A stretch of 64,000 nt of DNA, from the NCBI RefSeq assembly GCF_042675915.1, contig NZ_JBHTKL010000006.1, positions 444,254 through 508,253 on the forward strand. The letters are read 5' to 3'. Below are positions 44,177 to 52,884 of this stretch, one piece after another. The stretch's first letter is position 1; every line of letters begins with the position of its first letter. This DNA is from Thalassobacillus_A hwangdonensis (GTDB taxonomy: Bacteria > Bacillota > Bacilli > Bacillales > Halobacillaceae). Below the pieces are notes generated by a model that saw nothing but the letters and a program-made list of their open reading frames with translations, did no database searches and was not told where the DNA came from. A program made the position numbers and the translations under genes.

Positions 44177-44692
44177 TTATTTCTTACCATCCTCAAAGTG
44201 CACAGTGTCTTTCAAATCATTGCCTTCTTCCATGGAATTACTGCTGGACATCTTTTTCACAAATTCCTTCACGGTCTTGACGCTAAGACCGGATTCCCAG
44301 AACTCAGCAATTTCGGGGTTCACTTTGACCAATACAACATCTGGATCGTCGGCAGATGCGTTCAACACTTTTTCGATAATCTTATTCCAGTATTGCTTTT
44401 TCTTCTCGTCATCCTGAACAAATTCAGCCCTTCCACTGATCGAGACATAGGAACTCCCTGCGTATGCAAGATTAACTGCAGGATTACGTATGATATCCCT
44501 ATACTTCTCTGTATCTTTTTTGGTTATGAACCAGATCTCTTCATTATCCATTTCCACTTCCTGCGTTTGCATCGGCCGGGACATCAACCTGCCCTCCGGA
44601 GATATCGTAGTCAACATCGCTACCTTCTCATCTTTAATCAAGTCTTTGATTTTCTTGACGGTCTCCTGATTTTCTGAGTTGTGGTCAACCAT
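44177..44692 (-). CDS. General stress protein 26-like pyridoxamine 5'-phosphate oxidase-fold protein
   Basis: A 171-residue split-barrel flavin protein of the YdaG/general stress protein 26 type (VAMLTTISPEGRLMSRPMQTQEV, IWFITKKDTEKYRDI, YVSISGRAEFV). Such proteins bind FMN or FAD; physiological substrate is unclear. GAAGGAGG precedes the ATG. I found no convincing sigma-B promoter upstream. Confidence 0.9.
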   Translation of the reverse strand: MVDHNSENQETVKKIKDLIKDEKVAMLTTISPEGRLMSRPMQTQEVEMDNEEIWFITKKDTEKYRDIIRNPAVNLAYAGSSYVSISGRAEFVQDDEKKKQYWNKIIEKVLNASADDPDVVLVKVNPEIAEFWESGLSVKTVKEFVKKMSSSNSMEEGNDLKDTVHFEDGKK

Positions 44693-45274
44693 GTGTGTCG
44701 TCCTCCTTCGGCTTAATTTACTATCTATCCTATTTCTATTTCCTTTTCCCGTATGAACCTAAGACTACACTTTTGGTTAAAACGCATCCATGTGGTAGAT
44801 GTATAAACAGAAGCTTCCATCAATAGATTAAGGGAGTAGCTGATTCAATCATCCTATCCCCCCCAATGTACGACGATAGCGAAATAGTTGTTAAGCCGCA
44901 TGAAGGGATATAATGTCACTTATCAGAGAAAGGCTATAGGATTGTAACCGCAAATGAATTACAACAATAAAAATTCAAAAAGAGCTTCCTGCTAGGACAT
45001 TATAGCGGGAAGCTTTTTACTCCAATAAAGTACCGGTCATTTTTAGAACACTAAAATTGTAAAAGACTATGTACCTTTTTCAATGTAGCTACTATTCCAA
45101 TAATTACAGAGTAAGTGCTGAGGACCTAGTACAGCACCTAAAGACAATTTATTGCTCTTATTTCAGGTGCTAGATCCCCACTTAAAACAAAAGTGTTTTT
45201 CTATCTTAATAAAATCGGATTAGGACAACCAAATGTATTATAAAGCATTTTTCAGGTTGATTGCCTATTAGAAG
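44693..45274. other. Gene-free stretch at the left edge of the accessory island
   Basis: No coding frame of quality is seen on either strand. It contains a terminator-like hairpin at about 44977-45016 (AGCTTCC/GGAAGCT with five T residues) that ends no visible gene, and an inverted repeat AGCACCT (45133-45139) / AGGTGCT (45165-45171). Base composition turns markedly AT-rich from about 44.9 kb. These may be scars of the insertion boundary. Confidence 0.5.
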
Positions 45275-45892
45275 TTAGTACTTAAATATATTTTTGATAT
45301 TCATATTTTCAACTCTTGAAATAAAAGGAATAAAATTGAAACATTCTTCTGCCAATAATAATAAATCTTCTTTTTTTAGTTTCTCCTCCATGACCTCCCA
45401 TATTTCTTTCAAATACCTCACGTCATTTATTGCATATTCAATTTGTTTATCAGACAAATTTTCTTTACTCCAATCAGACAATCTCTCCCCCTTGTCTAAT
45501 TTAATATTGAGAAATTCTTCAATTAAGTCTTTTAGAGAATTCTTTCCTTCTTCACCAAATAATAATTTCGCCGCAATTTTAGTACATATAATATTATTAA
45601 CCTTATTTGTAACAAGATGGTTCATTAAGAAACGCACATCAAAAACCGCATGATGAAATATTTTTTTTATGTTTTCATTCTCTAAAACTGATAATAAGTT
45701 TGCTGGTCTATACTCTTTATTGAATTGAATAATGTAATAGCTATCGCCCGCCCTAATTTGAATAATTAAGAGATCATTCTCTATTGGATTCAAACCGTTT
45801 GTTTCAGTATCCATTGAGATTATATTTCTTTCCTTTAATAACTTATTTTTCACCTCTAGTGGTAAATCATTTTTATAAACAGTAACAGACAT
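45275..45892 (-). CDS. RNase D-like DEDDy 3'-5' exonuclease
   Basis: A 205-residue single-domain DnaQ-fold exonuclease. The three motifs are present: Asp28 and Glu30 in SMDTETNGL, Asp85 in FHHAVFDVRFL, and Tyr153/Asp157 in YAINDVRYL, the DEDDy type. There is no HRDC domain, unlike chromosomal RNase D. It starts four bases after a 2TM/PLD-like membrane protein, so both are made together. Very low G+C compared with the conserved genes either side points to transfer. In this setting a defence role is plausible but unproven. Confidence 0.88.
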   Translation of the reverse strand: MSVTVYKNDLPLEVKNKLLKERNIISMDTETNGLNPIENDLLIIQIRAGDSYYIIQFNKEYRPANLLSVLENENIKKIFHHAVFDVRFLMNHLVTNKVNNIICTKIAAKLLFGEEGKNSLKDLIEEFLNIKLDKGERLSDWSKENLSDKQIEYAINDVRYLKEIWEVMEEKLKKEDLLLLAEECFNFIPFISRVENMNIKNIFKY

Positions 45893-45896
45893 ATAA

Positions 45897-46694
45897 TTAC
45901 TCCCCTTTGTTTAAAACATATTTATTAGAGCTCTTAACTAGATCCTCAAGTTCAGCTACATAATAGTTATATAAATCGTGTGGCTTAGAAGTATCCTTAC
46001 AGATGAAAGATGGTAACTTTTTAGACTTACCCTGTGTTATTTTATTTTGAACCACTATAACTCTATTATCTATTCTATATAAAGAGTGTGCTGGGTTTGT
46101 ATCATGATAAAATACTTCAATGTCTCCTTGGGTGGCTTTTTTCGCCTTCCTGTTCTTCTTAGCATAAATACTCTCCCATGTTTTACTAACTTCAGTTACT
46201 CTTTCTTTTAATTCATCAGGGGTAATACCATATGTTTTAGCTAGTGCAGTAATATATGGGGAGGTTGGAGATAATAACACAACTCTAATTTTACAATTTG
46301 AATTGATAATCCGGTCAGTTAATTCATCAGAATGATTGTTGGTCCAAGTCCTTCCATATACATGGAAAATATCTATTCTACTTTTTGCTTGTTTTATATG
46401 ATAACCATAGTCAATCTCTCCAATGTTGTGGTACACACTCTCAATTCCAGTTCGGTTTATATCTTCTTTTAAATTCAGCTTTGAGAGAATTAGATTAACC
46501 AGCTTTTCTTTCATATAGTATTCATTAATACCAGTAAAAATACCAGAAATCAGAATAGCTGTACCAACATTATTCACAAATGATTGCCAAAATTGCACTT
46601 CAATTATCTGCCCAATTAAAAGTGCCCCGAGACCAATAACTACTAAACTAATAATTATAAAAACATTTCCGTATTTATAGATTTTCTTACTCAA
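45897..46694 (-). CDS. Two-helix membrane protein with PLD-like cytoplasmic domain
   Basis: A 265-residue protein. Two membrane helices (about residues 10-28 and 38-58) precede a cytoplasmic domain with a phospholipase-D-like pattern: SRIDIFHVYGRTWTNNHSDE, IRVVLLSPTSPYI, and PAHSLYRIDNRVIVVQNK. The usual HxK pair of PLD enzymes is not evident, so it may be a sensor rather than an enzyme. The TTG start has AAAGGGG upstream. It is coupled to a DEDDy exonuclease. I do not recognise this pair as a named system. Confidence 0.75.
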   Translation of the reverse strand: MSKKIYKYGNVFIIISLVVIGLGALLIGQIIEVQFWQSFVNNVGTAILISGIFTGINEYYMKEKLVNLILSKLNLKEDINRTGIESVYHNIGEIDYGYHIKQAKSRIDIFHVYGRTWTNNHSDELTDRIINSNCKIRVVLLSPTSPYITALAKTYGITPDELKERVTEVSKTWESIYAKKNRKAKKATQGDIEVFYHDTNPAHSLYRIDNRVIVVQNKITQGKSKKLPSFICKDTSKPHDLYNYYVAELEDLVKSSNKYVLNKGE

Positions 46695-46737
46695 GATAAA
46701 CCCGTCCCCTTTCAAAGAAATAAAATAAATCCATTTA

Positions 46738-46765
46738 ATTATATCAATTAAAGGTAAATTATGAA
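46738..46765 (-). promoter_or_regulatory. Promoter candidate of the PLD-like/exonuclease pair
   Basis: Minus-strand TTCATA (46765-46760) and TATAAT (46743-46738) with a 16-base spacer, about 45 bases before the TTG start. The surroundings are so AT-rich that chance matches are likely. Confidence 0.4.
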
Positions 46766-46886
46766 ATTTTTACAATATAGTTAAAATTACCTTTCAGATG
46801 TAGAATGTGTAAAGGTGATTTTATACAGAAACAGTGATGTTATATACATTTAAGGGATGAATAGAATACTACGAGGATCGATCCTT

Positions 46887-47135
46887 ACGTTATCTTTTTT
46901 TAAAAAAATTAAAGAGTTCGAGATATTGAAAATTAAGTATATTTCTCTTGAAATAATGAATTTTTGAAAAAGCTTTTATTATAATAAAAATCGTCATCTA
47001 TCGCTTGCATCCTAATTTTAATGAGTTCGTTTACGCAAAACAAACCAAGGAATATCCTGTGGATGATAAAGTATGATAACCCGCTCATTCAATCTACTTA
47101 TAGTATTTCTTGCCTTCCCCAATCATATATTAATG
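46887..47135 (+). pseudogene. Decayed paralogue of the 41.7-kb unknown-function gene
   Basis: The stretch aligns in order with the intact gene at 41727: ACGAGGATC in place of its ribosome site, GTTATC near the start, AAAGAGTTCGAG, ATTTCTCTTG, ATCGT then CTATCGCTTGCATCC, TTTACGCA, and TATCCTGTGGATGAT. The start codon is lost (ACG), and stops and small deletions interrupt every frame. It is AT-shifted compared with the live copy, as expected for old non-functional DNA. The right end is blurred. Confidence 0.7.
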
Positions 47136-47150
47136 GAAGAGGGACGATAA

Positions 47151-47462
47151 TTTGTTCTTAAGAATAAAGGAGAAAAATGCAAGGAAATAGGTGAAAGAAT
47201 TCCAAAGTACATGATAGAAGTCGATGATTAGACTGATATGGAAAAAACTTAAGGAATAATCATAGAGGTAAAGGATGAAAAAAAAGTTTTGTTAAGTCAT
47301 GATTTAATATTACTACAGTCTTGGAAGACATTGAGGCTTGTTAATTATATTACTTCAATTGGTGAAGGTAGAGTAGATGAATCTTGGCAACAAGTCCTAA
47401 CCATAGGGGTATGGCTGCAACTGGGATACTTCAAGGAGAGGGTAGTACCACATAACACCTAA
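47151..47462 (+). pseudogene. Broken gene remnant, no assigned family
   Basis: One frame reads as protein-like for about 100 codons (GEKCKEIGERIPKYM, then VKDEKKVLLSHDLILLQSWK, then RVDESWQQVLTIGVWLQLGY) but contains two in-frame stops (at 47230-47232 and near 47252) and no usable start. I do not recognise the family. Confidence 0.4.
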
Positions 47463-48042
47463 AGCCGTTTATGATATTAGTGCTGTGATTATGTGGATTG
47501 TGAAGTTGTCAATTATTATCAAAAAGAGGATGGATTTATATTAACCACAGTTAAAAATATTGAATTCAGCATATTTTGAAATATGCAGTTTGATGTAGGA
47601 TAACTCAATAAGTTATTAGAGTGTAAACAGCCAAAAATTGTTCCATATATCGGTGCCCCTGGGTTAAAGTGATAGATTACCTTCTCCTCATTACAAAAGG
47701 GATTAGCAGGTAATACATCACGTCGCGAGATCACTTTATTAACTACAATAGAATATAAAATGAAACTCTTATATAATCTTCGGTGCTCCTTTACTAGTAA
47801 TAGATGAAATTTCTTTCTTTTACATTTTGAAGTGGAAGTAATACTTAAGTAAATCAAAGAGCAAGAAAGTTACTCCTCTTAATAGTTGATGCAAAATCAG
47901 ACGAACAAAAAAAGAATAAAAAATCATCTTGGAAATGGTGATTTTTTATTCCTTTATTTTTGTAAGTATTTAATTCATTTAAAAGAACGTTTGTTAAAGA
48001 TATATGAGATTTAAATTTCTAATAATAAAGTTAATATATTAT
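47463..48042. other. Decayed AT-rich DNA with a strong bidirectional hairpin
   Basis: A plus-strand frame from about 47490 to 47672 reads in part like protein (QKEDGFILTTVKNIEF, KIVPYIGAPG) but is cut by several stops. A 112-codon minus frame over the same DNA looks like a shadow. Near 47912-47952 a long A/T hairpin (ATAAAAAATC with its complement) could end transcription in both directions. Confidence 0.4.
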
Positions 48043-50223
48043 TTATCTAGTATGTTGTAAATCTCGTACGTCTTTTAATCTATCTAACCTTAATGTAATA
48101 CTTTCCAATAGTCTTTCATATCTATCATTTAGCAACCTTTTATGAAATTCAGCTTTTTCCTCCCCTTCATTCCGATCCCAACTCAAGCCTATTAAATGCC
48201 CCCAAGAAGTAAGATCTGAGAGGTATTCAAAGTAACTGCTTGGGTTCTTATCTCGAATAAGGCCATTTGCATAATCTGAGATATAGGTGCGATTTAAAGG
48301 ACTGTTTAAAATATGCTGTTTATCTTCTCTTAATTCTTTTGCAGTTCTCTCAATTGAATAATCAGCTCCTAAAGGATAGATATGATGATCATGAACCCTT
48401 AATAGACGAACTTCGTCATCGCTAACTTCAACTTCTTTAGATCTAGAGATATCCCAGGGGTTCAAACGAACTTCCTTAGAGATGTTGAAGTCTTTAGGTT
48501 GAGTACTCAACACATACTCTAAAACCCCGTTCTTAATAGCTAAAGGAACACCTTCACGTTCTTCTGACATTAGCATAAGAACAGTTCGATCAGAGTAGCC
48601 TTCACTTTTCAAGACTTTAGAGCCCCTATATTCAAAAGGATTTTGTCCACCATTTATCCATTCGTATAACTTTCTAATGTCTTCAATACATATTTGGTTT
48701 TGTTTCTCTCTATAGGAACCTCCAAATAATGAAGACCAATACCAATATTCTATTTTTGCTAAACTAGCACGACTATTCCATTTTTCATCATCACTTAAAA
48801 TATATGCAATTGGTAATATCATTAATTTATAATTTAAATCATTAATACTTATTTTTCCACATCTAAATTGCAAAAACGCAAGTGCCCTTACCAAAGATTG
48901 AGTAGTCAGCTCAGTATTTTGGTTAATCTGTTCAGAATTTAGCTTCAAATGTTTTTCTTTCTTAATAAGATCGATTTTAAAATCATCAAAGTTCCCATAT
49001 TCTGTATGAGAAAATATTGACAAGAGATTTAAATACTGTTCTCTAATTGGATTAATGATTTTTTTATCGTCCATCACCCCAATTTGAGTGGATGCCCACT
49101 GCCTTTGAACACTACCTCTTAGTTGATCAACTAAGCTATCTGGTATTTGTATCTCATCATTTAAGATAGAAGTAATCCTTTGTGTTAACGTTCTTTCTGT
49201 TCTATGACCAGCAGCTGCTTTAGCCACGATTAAATCATAAGTATCTAAACCTTTTCCACCTTTATTAATGTTTTCATATATAGAAGTTGCTCGACTAATT
49301 TCGGAAGCAGGTAATTGAATAACATGTAACTCTTGATCTATAACTCCTTCCAAATACTGTAAAATATCTTTTTTCCAATCAGAAGCTAGAGATGACCACG
49401 CGTCATTTAGATCCCTTTCCTCATCTTCTGAGTACTCTTCTTTATGTTCATATGCATACACCTCAGGCAATTTAGTTCCAAGAAGTTCCGTTAGTGACTT
49501 TTCCCCACCACTTACAAGTGCCTTTAGTTCATCAACTCTTTCTCTAGCTATCTTACTTAGTGTTAATTCAAGCACAGTATTAGTATGTCCAGAATACTCA
49601 TAAAGTTCATATAATGGAATAACTCCCTCGTTAGCAGCGTGTTTTGCTATTTCGTTTTTTAACACATTCCCTTCAAGCAATGCTCCATCTTTTTTCACCC
49701 TGTATGATGGATGATGCCACTCATTTGTATTACTTTTTATAATTTTTTTATATTCAATATTATCAATTACTTGCCCTGGCTCTAAATTGTCTAGTTTATG
49801 AAAGGCCAAATTTTCATATCCAAAAACGTCTTCATCTTCAATCTTTGTAACATTAAGAAACCATCGGTACCGTAATTTTTTGTAAAGTTGATCATAATTT
49901 GTTTCCCATTGATCAATTGTACCGTAAAGATCAGATAAAACAGCCCTTAAAGTAGACGATCTCTGTTGCCCATCTAAAAGATACAAACAATTTTCATCCT
50001 GATCAAATTCCTCATCTTCATAGCAAAGCTGTCTGGTAGCAAAATCTCCCTTCCTCCCTTCTAATACTAAGAGTCCACCAATAGGTAACTTTACTAATAC
50101 TGTCGAAAGTAGTAATTGCTGATCTGACTCTTTCCATTCGTATCCTCTTTGAAAGTTTGGTAAGACTAACTTACCGACTTCATTGTCCTCAAATAATTCT
50201 CTTAAAGATTTTGTAGTGTTCAT
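48043..50223 (-). CDS. GmrSD-like protein: DUF262 (ParB-like) plus HNH-type DUF1524 nuclease
   Basis: A 726-residue fusion. The N-terminal DUF262 part has LPNFQRGYEWKESD and YLLDGQQRSSTL (residues 81-92), the ParB/sulfiredoxin-like NTPase core with DGQQR. The C-terminal part is an HNH nuclease (HDHHIYPLG near residue 612, then LNSPLNRTYISDYANG with the Asn residues). This matches the GmrS and GmrD halves of type IV restriction enzymes, which cut DNA with glucosylated or otherwise modified cytosine. GGGGGGGT precedes the ATG. Low G+C and place beside groEL mark it as accessory. Target modification is inference. Confidence 0.9.
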   Translation of the reverse strand: MNTTKSLRELFEDNEVGKLVLPNFQRGYEWKESDQQLLLSTVLVKLPIGGLLVLEGRKGDFATRQLCYEDEEFDQDENCLYLLDGQQRSSTLRAVLSDLYGTIDQWETNYDQLYKKLRYRWFLNVTKIEDEDVFGYENLAFHKLDNLEPGQVIDNIEYKKIIKSNTNEWHHPSYRVKKDGALLEGNVLKNEIAKHAANEGVIPLYELYEYSGHTNTVLELTLSKIARERVDELKALVSGGEKSLTELLGTKLPEVYAYEHKEEYSEDEERDLNDAWSSLASDWKKDILQYLEGVIDQELHVIQLPASEISRATSIYENINKGGKGLDTYDLIVAKAAAGHRTERTLTQRITSILNDEIQIPDSLVDQLRGSVQRQWASTQIGVMDDKKIINPIREQYLNLLSIFSHTEYGNFDDFKIDLIKKEKHLKLNSEQINQNTELTTQSLVRALAFLQFRCGKISINDLNYKLMILPIAYILSDDEKWNSRASLAKIEYWYWSSLFGGSYREKQNQICIEDIRKLYEWINGGQNPFEYRGSKVLKSEGYSDRTVLMLMSEEREGVPLAIKNGVLEYVLSTQPKDFNISKEVRLNPWDISRSKEVEVSDDEVRLLRVHDHHIYPLGADYSIERTAKELREDKQHILNSPLNRTYISDYANGLIRDKNPSSYFEYLSDLTSWGHLIGLSWDRNEGEEKAEFHKRLLNDRYERLLESITLRLDRLKDVRDLQHTR

Positions 50224-50544
50224 AGTACCCCCCCAATAGTAAATCTCATTCCCCAGTATTCTACATTAAATACAATAATTCCTTTATTTCTCATATAACA
50301 AAATTCATTATTTTTAAAAAACGAAATATTTCTTCTCTTATTAGAATATATATTCTGAAAACTTATTAAACAGTTATGCTAATATATGACGTTTCTTTTA
50401 TGCAGCTATATTTATAATGATTCAGTTATACGCGTTTCAAAATATTAATAGCTATACATTATTCCTTCATTTGATTTTTCAAATAAATTCATAAATAAAA
50501 TGGTAAAAGGACTCCCTAATTAAACAATTCATATGAAATAAATT
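50224..50544. other. AT-rich gene-free stretch, right edge of the island
   Basis: About 320 bases of very AT-rich DNA upstream of the GmrSD-like gene. It must hold that gene's promoter, but no pair of boxes stands out. No repeat, tRNA fragment or integrase was seen. Confidence 0.4.
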
Positions 50545-50588
50545 AAGAGGCTTCTCAATAGTGTACTCAACTAATGAGAAGCCTCTTT
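50545..50588. terminator. Terminator of groESL
   Basis: AAGAGGCTTCTCA and TGAGAAGCCTCTT form a perfect 13-bp stem with a 17-base loop. It lies 70 bases after groEL. Confidence 0.85.
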
Positions 50589-50656
50589 ATATACCTAATT
50601 TATATTTGTTAACAAAATTGCAATGAACCCTTATTTATCAAGAGGTTGAGCAGATA

Positions 50657-52288
50657 TTACATCATGCCGCCCATTCCGCCCATGCCACCCATGTCTGGCA
50701 TGCCGCCGCCATTGTCTTCTTCTGGAAGATCAGCGACTACTGCTTCTGTAGTCAGGAACATAGCTGCTACGGAAGCTGCGTTTTGAAGTGCGGAACGTGT
50801 TACTTTTGTTGGGTCGACGATTCCGCTTTCGACCATGTTTACCCACTCGCCAGTCGCAGCGTTGAAGCCGACACCGACAGTTTCGCCTTTAAGGCGCTCG
50901 ACGATGATGGATCCTTCAAGTCCTGCGTTGTGAGCGATTTGACGTACTGGCTCTTCAAGTGCACGTACGACGATGCTTGCGCCTGTCGCTTCGTCACCTG
51001 TAAGGTCAAGACCAGCTACTTTGTTGTAGATGTTCACTAGAGCTGTACCACCACCAGCGACGATTCCTTCTTCTACCGCTGCTCGAGTAGAGTTCAATGC
51101 GTCTTCGATGCGTAGTTTACGCTCTTTCAATTCTGTTTCAGTTGCAGCACCGACTTTGATGACTGCTACTCCGCCAGCTAGCTTAGCTAGGCGCTCTTGT
51201 AGTTTTTCTTTATCGAATTCAGAAGTGGACTCTTCTGCCTGCGCACGGATCTGGGATACGCGGTGAGCGATCTGCTCAGCGTCTCCAGCACCTTCAACGA
51301 CTGTCGTGTTTTCTTTCGTTACGACAACTTTAGAAGCGCGACCAAGCTGCTGGATGCCAGTGCTCTTCAGGTCAAGGCCAAGGTCTTCTGTGATTACTTC
51401 TGCACCAGTCAATGTAGCGATATCTTCAAGCATCGCTTTACGACGGTCACCGAAGCCAGGAGCTTTAACAGCTACTGCATTGAAAGTTCCACGAAGTTTG
51501 TTTACTACTAATGTAGCAAGCGCTTCGCCTTCAACGTCTTCAGCGATCATTAGAAGTGGTTTACCTTGCTGTACGACTTGCTCAAGTACAGGAAGTACTT
51601 CTTGGATGTTACCGATTTTCTTATCCGTGATCAAAATGTAAGGATCTTCAAGGACCGCTTCCATTTTATCCTGATCTGTAACCATGTATGGAGATGCATA
51701 TCCACGATCGAACTGCATACCTTCCACTACTTCAAGCTCTGTGTTGAAGCCTTTGGATTCTTCAATTGTGATGACACCGTCGTTACCAACTCGCTCCATC
51801 GCTTCTGCGATAAGCTGGCCGACTTCTTTGTCACCTGCAGAGATGGAAGCAACCTGTGCGATGGACTCTTTGCCTTCGATCGGCTTGGAGATCCCTTTCA
51901 ATTCGTTGATTGCAACTCCTACTGCTTTTTCGATTCCGCGGCGTACGCCTACTGGGTTCGCACCGGAAGCAACGTTTTTCAGACCTTCACGGATCATCGC
52001 CTGTGCAAGGACTGTAGCTGTAGTTGTACCGTCACCAGCTACGTCGTTTGTTTTGGATGCAACTTCAGATACAAGCTGTGCACCCATGTTCTCGAAGTGG
52101 TCTTCCAATTCGATTTCTTTAGCGATCGTTACACCGTCATTTGTAATAAGTGGAGAACCGAATTTTTTCTCAAGAACGACGTTGCGTCCTTTTGGTCCCA
52201 ATGTCACTTTTACAGCATTCGCAAGTGTATCGACACCACGTAGCATAGCGCGACGAGCGTCTTCACTGAATTTGATTTCTTTAGCCAT
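50657..52288 (-). CDS. groEL: Chaperonin GroEL
   Basis: A 543-residue Hsp60 that forms the folding chamber with GroES. Visible: MAKEIKFSEDARRAML, the ATP-site GDGTTTATVLAQ, and the flexible Gly-Met tail MPDMGGMGGMGGMM. The start is set by AAGGAGGG. It follows groES by 66 bases and is controlled by the CIRCE element upstream of groES. The nine-codon extension upstream of the true ATG overlaps the ribosome site and is not used. Confidence 0.97.
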   Translation of the reverse strand: MAKEIKFSEDARRAMLRGVDTLANAVKVTLGPKGRNVVLEKKFGSPLITNDGVTIAKEIELEDHFENMGAQLVSEVASKTNDVAGDGTTTATVLAQAMIREGLKNVASGANPVGVRRGIEKAVGVAINELKGISKPIEGKESIAQVASISAGDKEVGQLIAEAMERVGNDGVITIEESKGFNTELEVVEGMQFDRGYASPYMVTDQDKMEAVLEDPYILITDKKIGNIQEVLPVLEQVVQQGKPLLMIAEDVEGEALATLVVNKLRGTFNAVAVKAPGFGDRRKAMLEDIATLTGAEVITEDLGLDLKSTGIQQLGRASKVVVTKENTTVVEGAGDAEQIAHRVSQIRAQAEESTSEFDKEKLQERLAKLAGGVAVIKVGAATETELKERKLRIEDALNSTRAAVEEGIVAGGGTALVNIYNKVAGLDLTGDEATGASIVVRALEEPVRQIAHNAGLEGSIIVERLKGETVGVGFNAATGEWVNMVESGIVDPTKVTRSALQNAASVAAMFLTTEAVVADLPEEDNGGGMPDMGGMGGMGGMM

Positions 52289-52354
52289 GAAAAATGCCCT
52301 CCTTAGTGATATCAAATGTTCATTTATAAACGTTCAAAAATGGAATGTCAGGGG

Positions 52355-52639
52355 TTACTGGACTACTGCCAAAACGTCGCTTTCGCGAAGCACTAAGTAT
52401 TCTTTGCCTTCGTATTTCACTTCTGTACCGGCAAATTTAGAGTAGATGATATGATCGCCTTGGGATACTTCCATCGCAATCTTCTCACCTTTATCACTCA
52501 CACGACCACTACCAACTGCAACGACTCTACCTTCCTGCGGCTTTTCTTTCGCAGAATCAGGCAATACGATTCCGCTTGCAGTCTTCTCTTCCTGTTCAAC
52601 AATCTCGATCACAATACGATCACCTAGTGGCTTTAACAA
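52355..52639 (-). CDS. groES: Co-chaperonin GroES
   Basis: A 94-residue Hsp10, the same length as the B. subtilis protein. It starts at TTG (read as MLKPLGDRIVIE), because AAGGAGG lies nine bases upstream, while an in-frame GTG three codons earlier touches the ribosome site. The mobile loop (EEKTASGIVLPDSAKEKPQEG, shown here as one loop around residues 17-37) and the C-terminal LVLRESDVLAVV are typical. Confidence 0.96.
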   Translation of the reverse strand: MLKPLGDRIVIEIVEQEEKTASGIVLPDSAKEKPQEGRVVAVGSGRVSDKGEKIAMEVSQGDHIIYSKFAGTEVKYEGKEYLVLRESDVLAVVQ

Positions 52640-52686
52640 TTCCGACACCCTCCTTGATTTGATTCCTATTTGTTAGTTTCAGTTTA

Positions 52687-52713
52687 TTAGCACTCATCGA
52701 CATCGAGTGCTAA
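52687..52713. promoter_or_regulatory. CIRCE operator (HrcA binding site)
   Basis: TTAGCACTC, nine bases, GAGTGCTAA: an exact CIRCE inverted repeat, 48 bases upstream of groES. HrcA bound here represses groESL until heat stress. Confidence 0.97.
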
Positions 52714-52723
52714 CACAGTTATT

Positions 52724-52752
52724 ATAATAATCAATTCACCTATCTTTTGCAA
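52724..52752 (-). promoter_or_regulatory. groESL sigma-A promoter
   Basis: Minus-strand TTGCAA (52752-52747) and TATTAT (52729-52724) are 17 bases apart, with the CIRCE element starting about ten bases downstream, so it covers the transcript start as in B. subtilis. Confidence 0.75.
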
Positions 52753-52884
52753 GTAGAAACAGTCAATTTTTCCGAAAAAATTTGGGATGTTCTTCCTCCT
52801 CCCGTAGCTATTGTTACTCGTTAAAAATAAACTGTGTTAAAATACGGAGAGTAGCATTATTGACAACTAAAGGAGTCGTTCGTT

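Noticed and set aside
44693..44800. A sigma-B promoter before the general stress protein 26 homologue
   Set aside because: GTTTAA and GGGTAT-like words are present only loosely and with wrong spacing.
44825..44850. A GGGAGTAGC word like that of the yybP-ykoY manganese riboswitch
   Set aside because: The matching second half of the aptamer is absent and no gene follows on that strand.
47519..47857. A 112-codon minus-strand frame in the island
   Set aside because: No ribosome site, no recognisable pattern, and it lies over plus-strand gene remnants.
51684..52445. A 253-codon plus-strand frame across groEL/groES
   Set aside because: Antisense shadow of groEL and groES.
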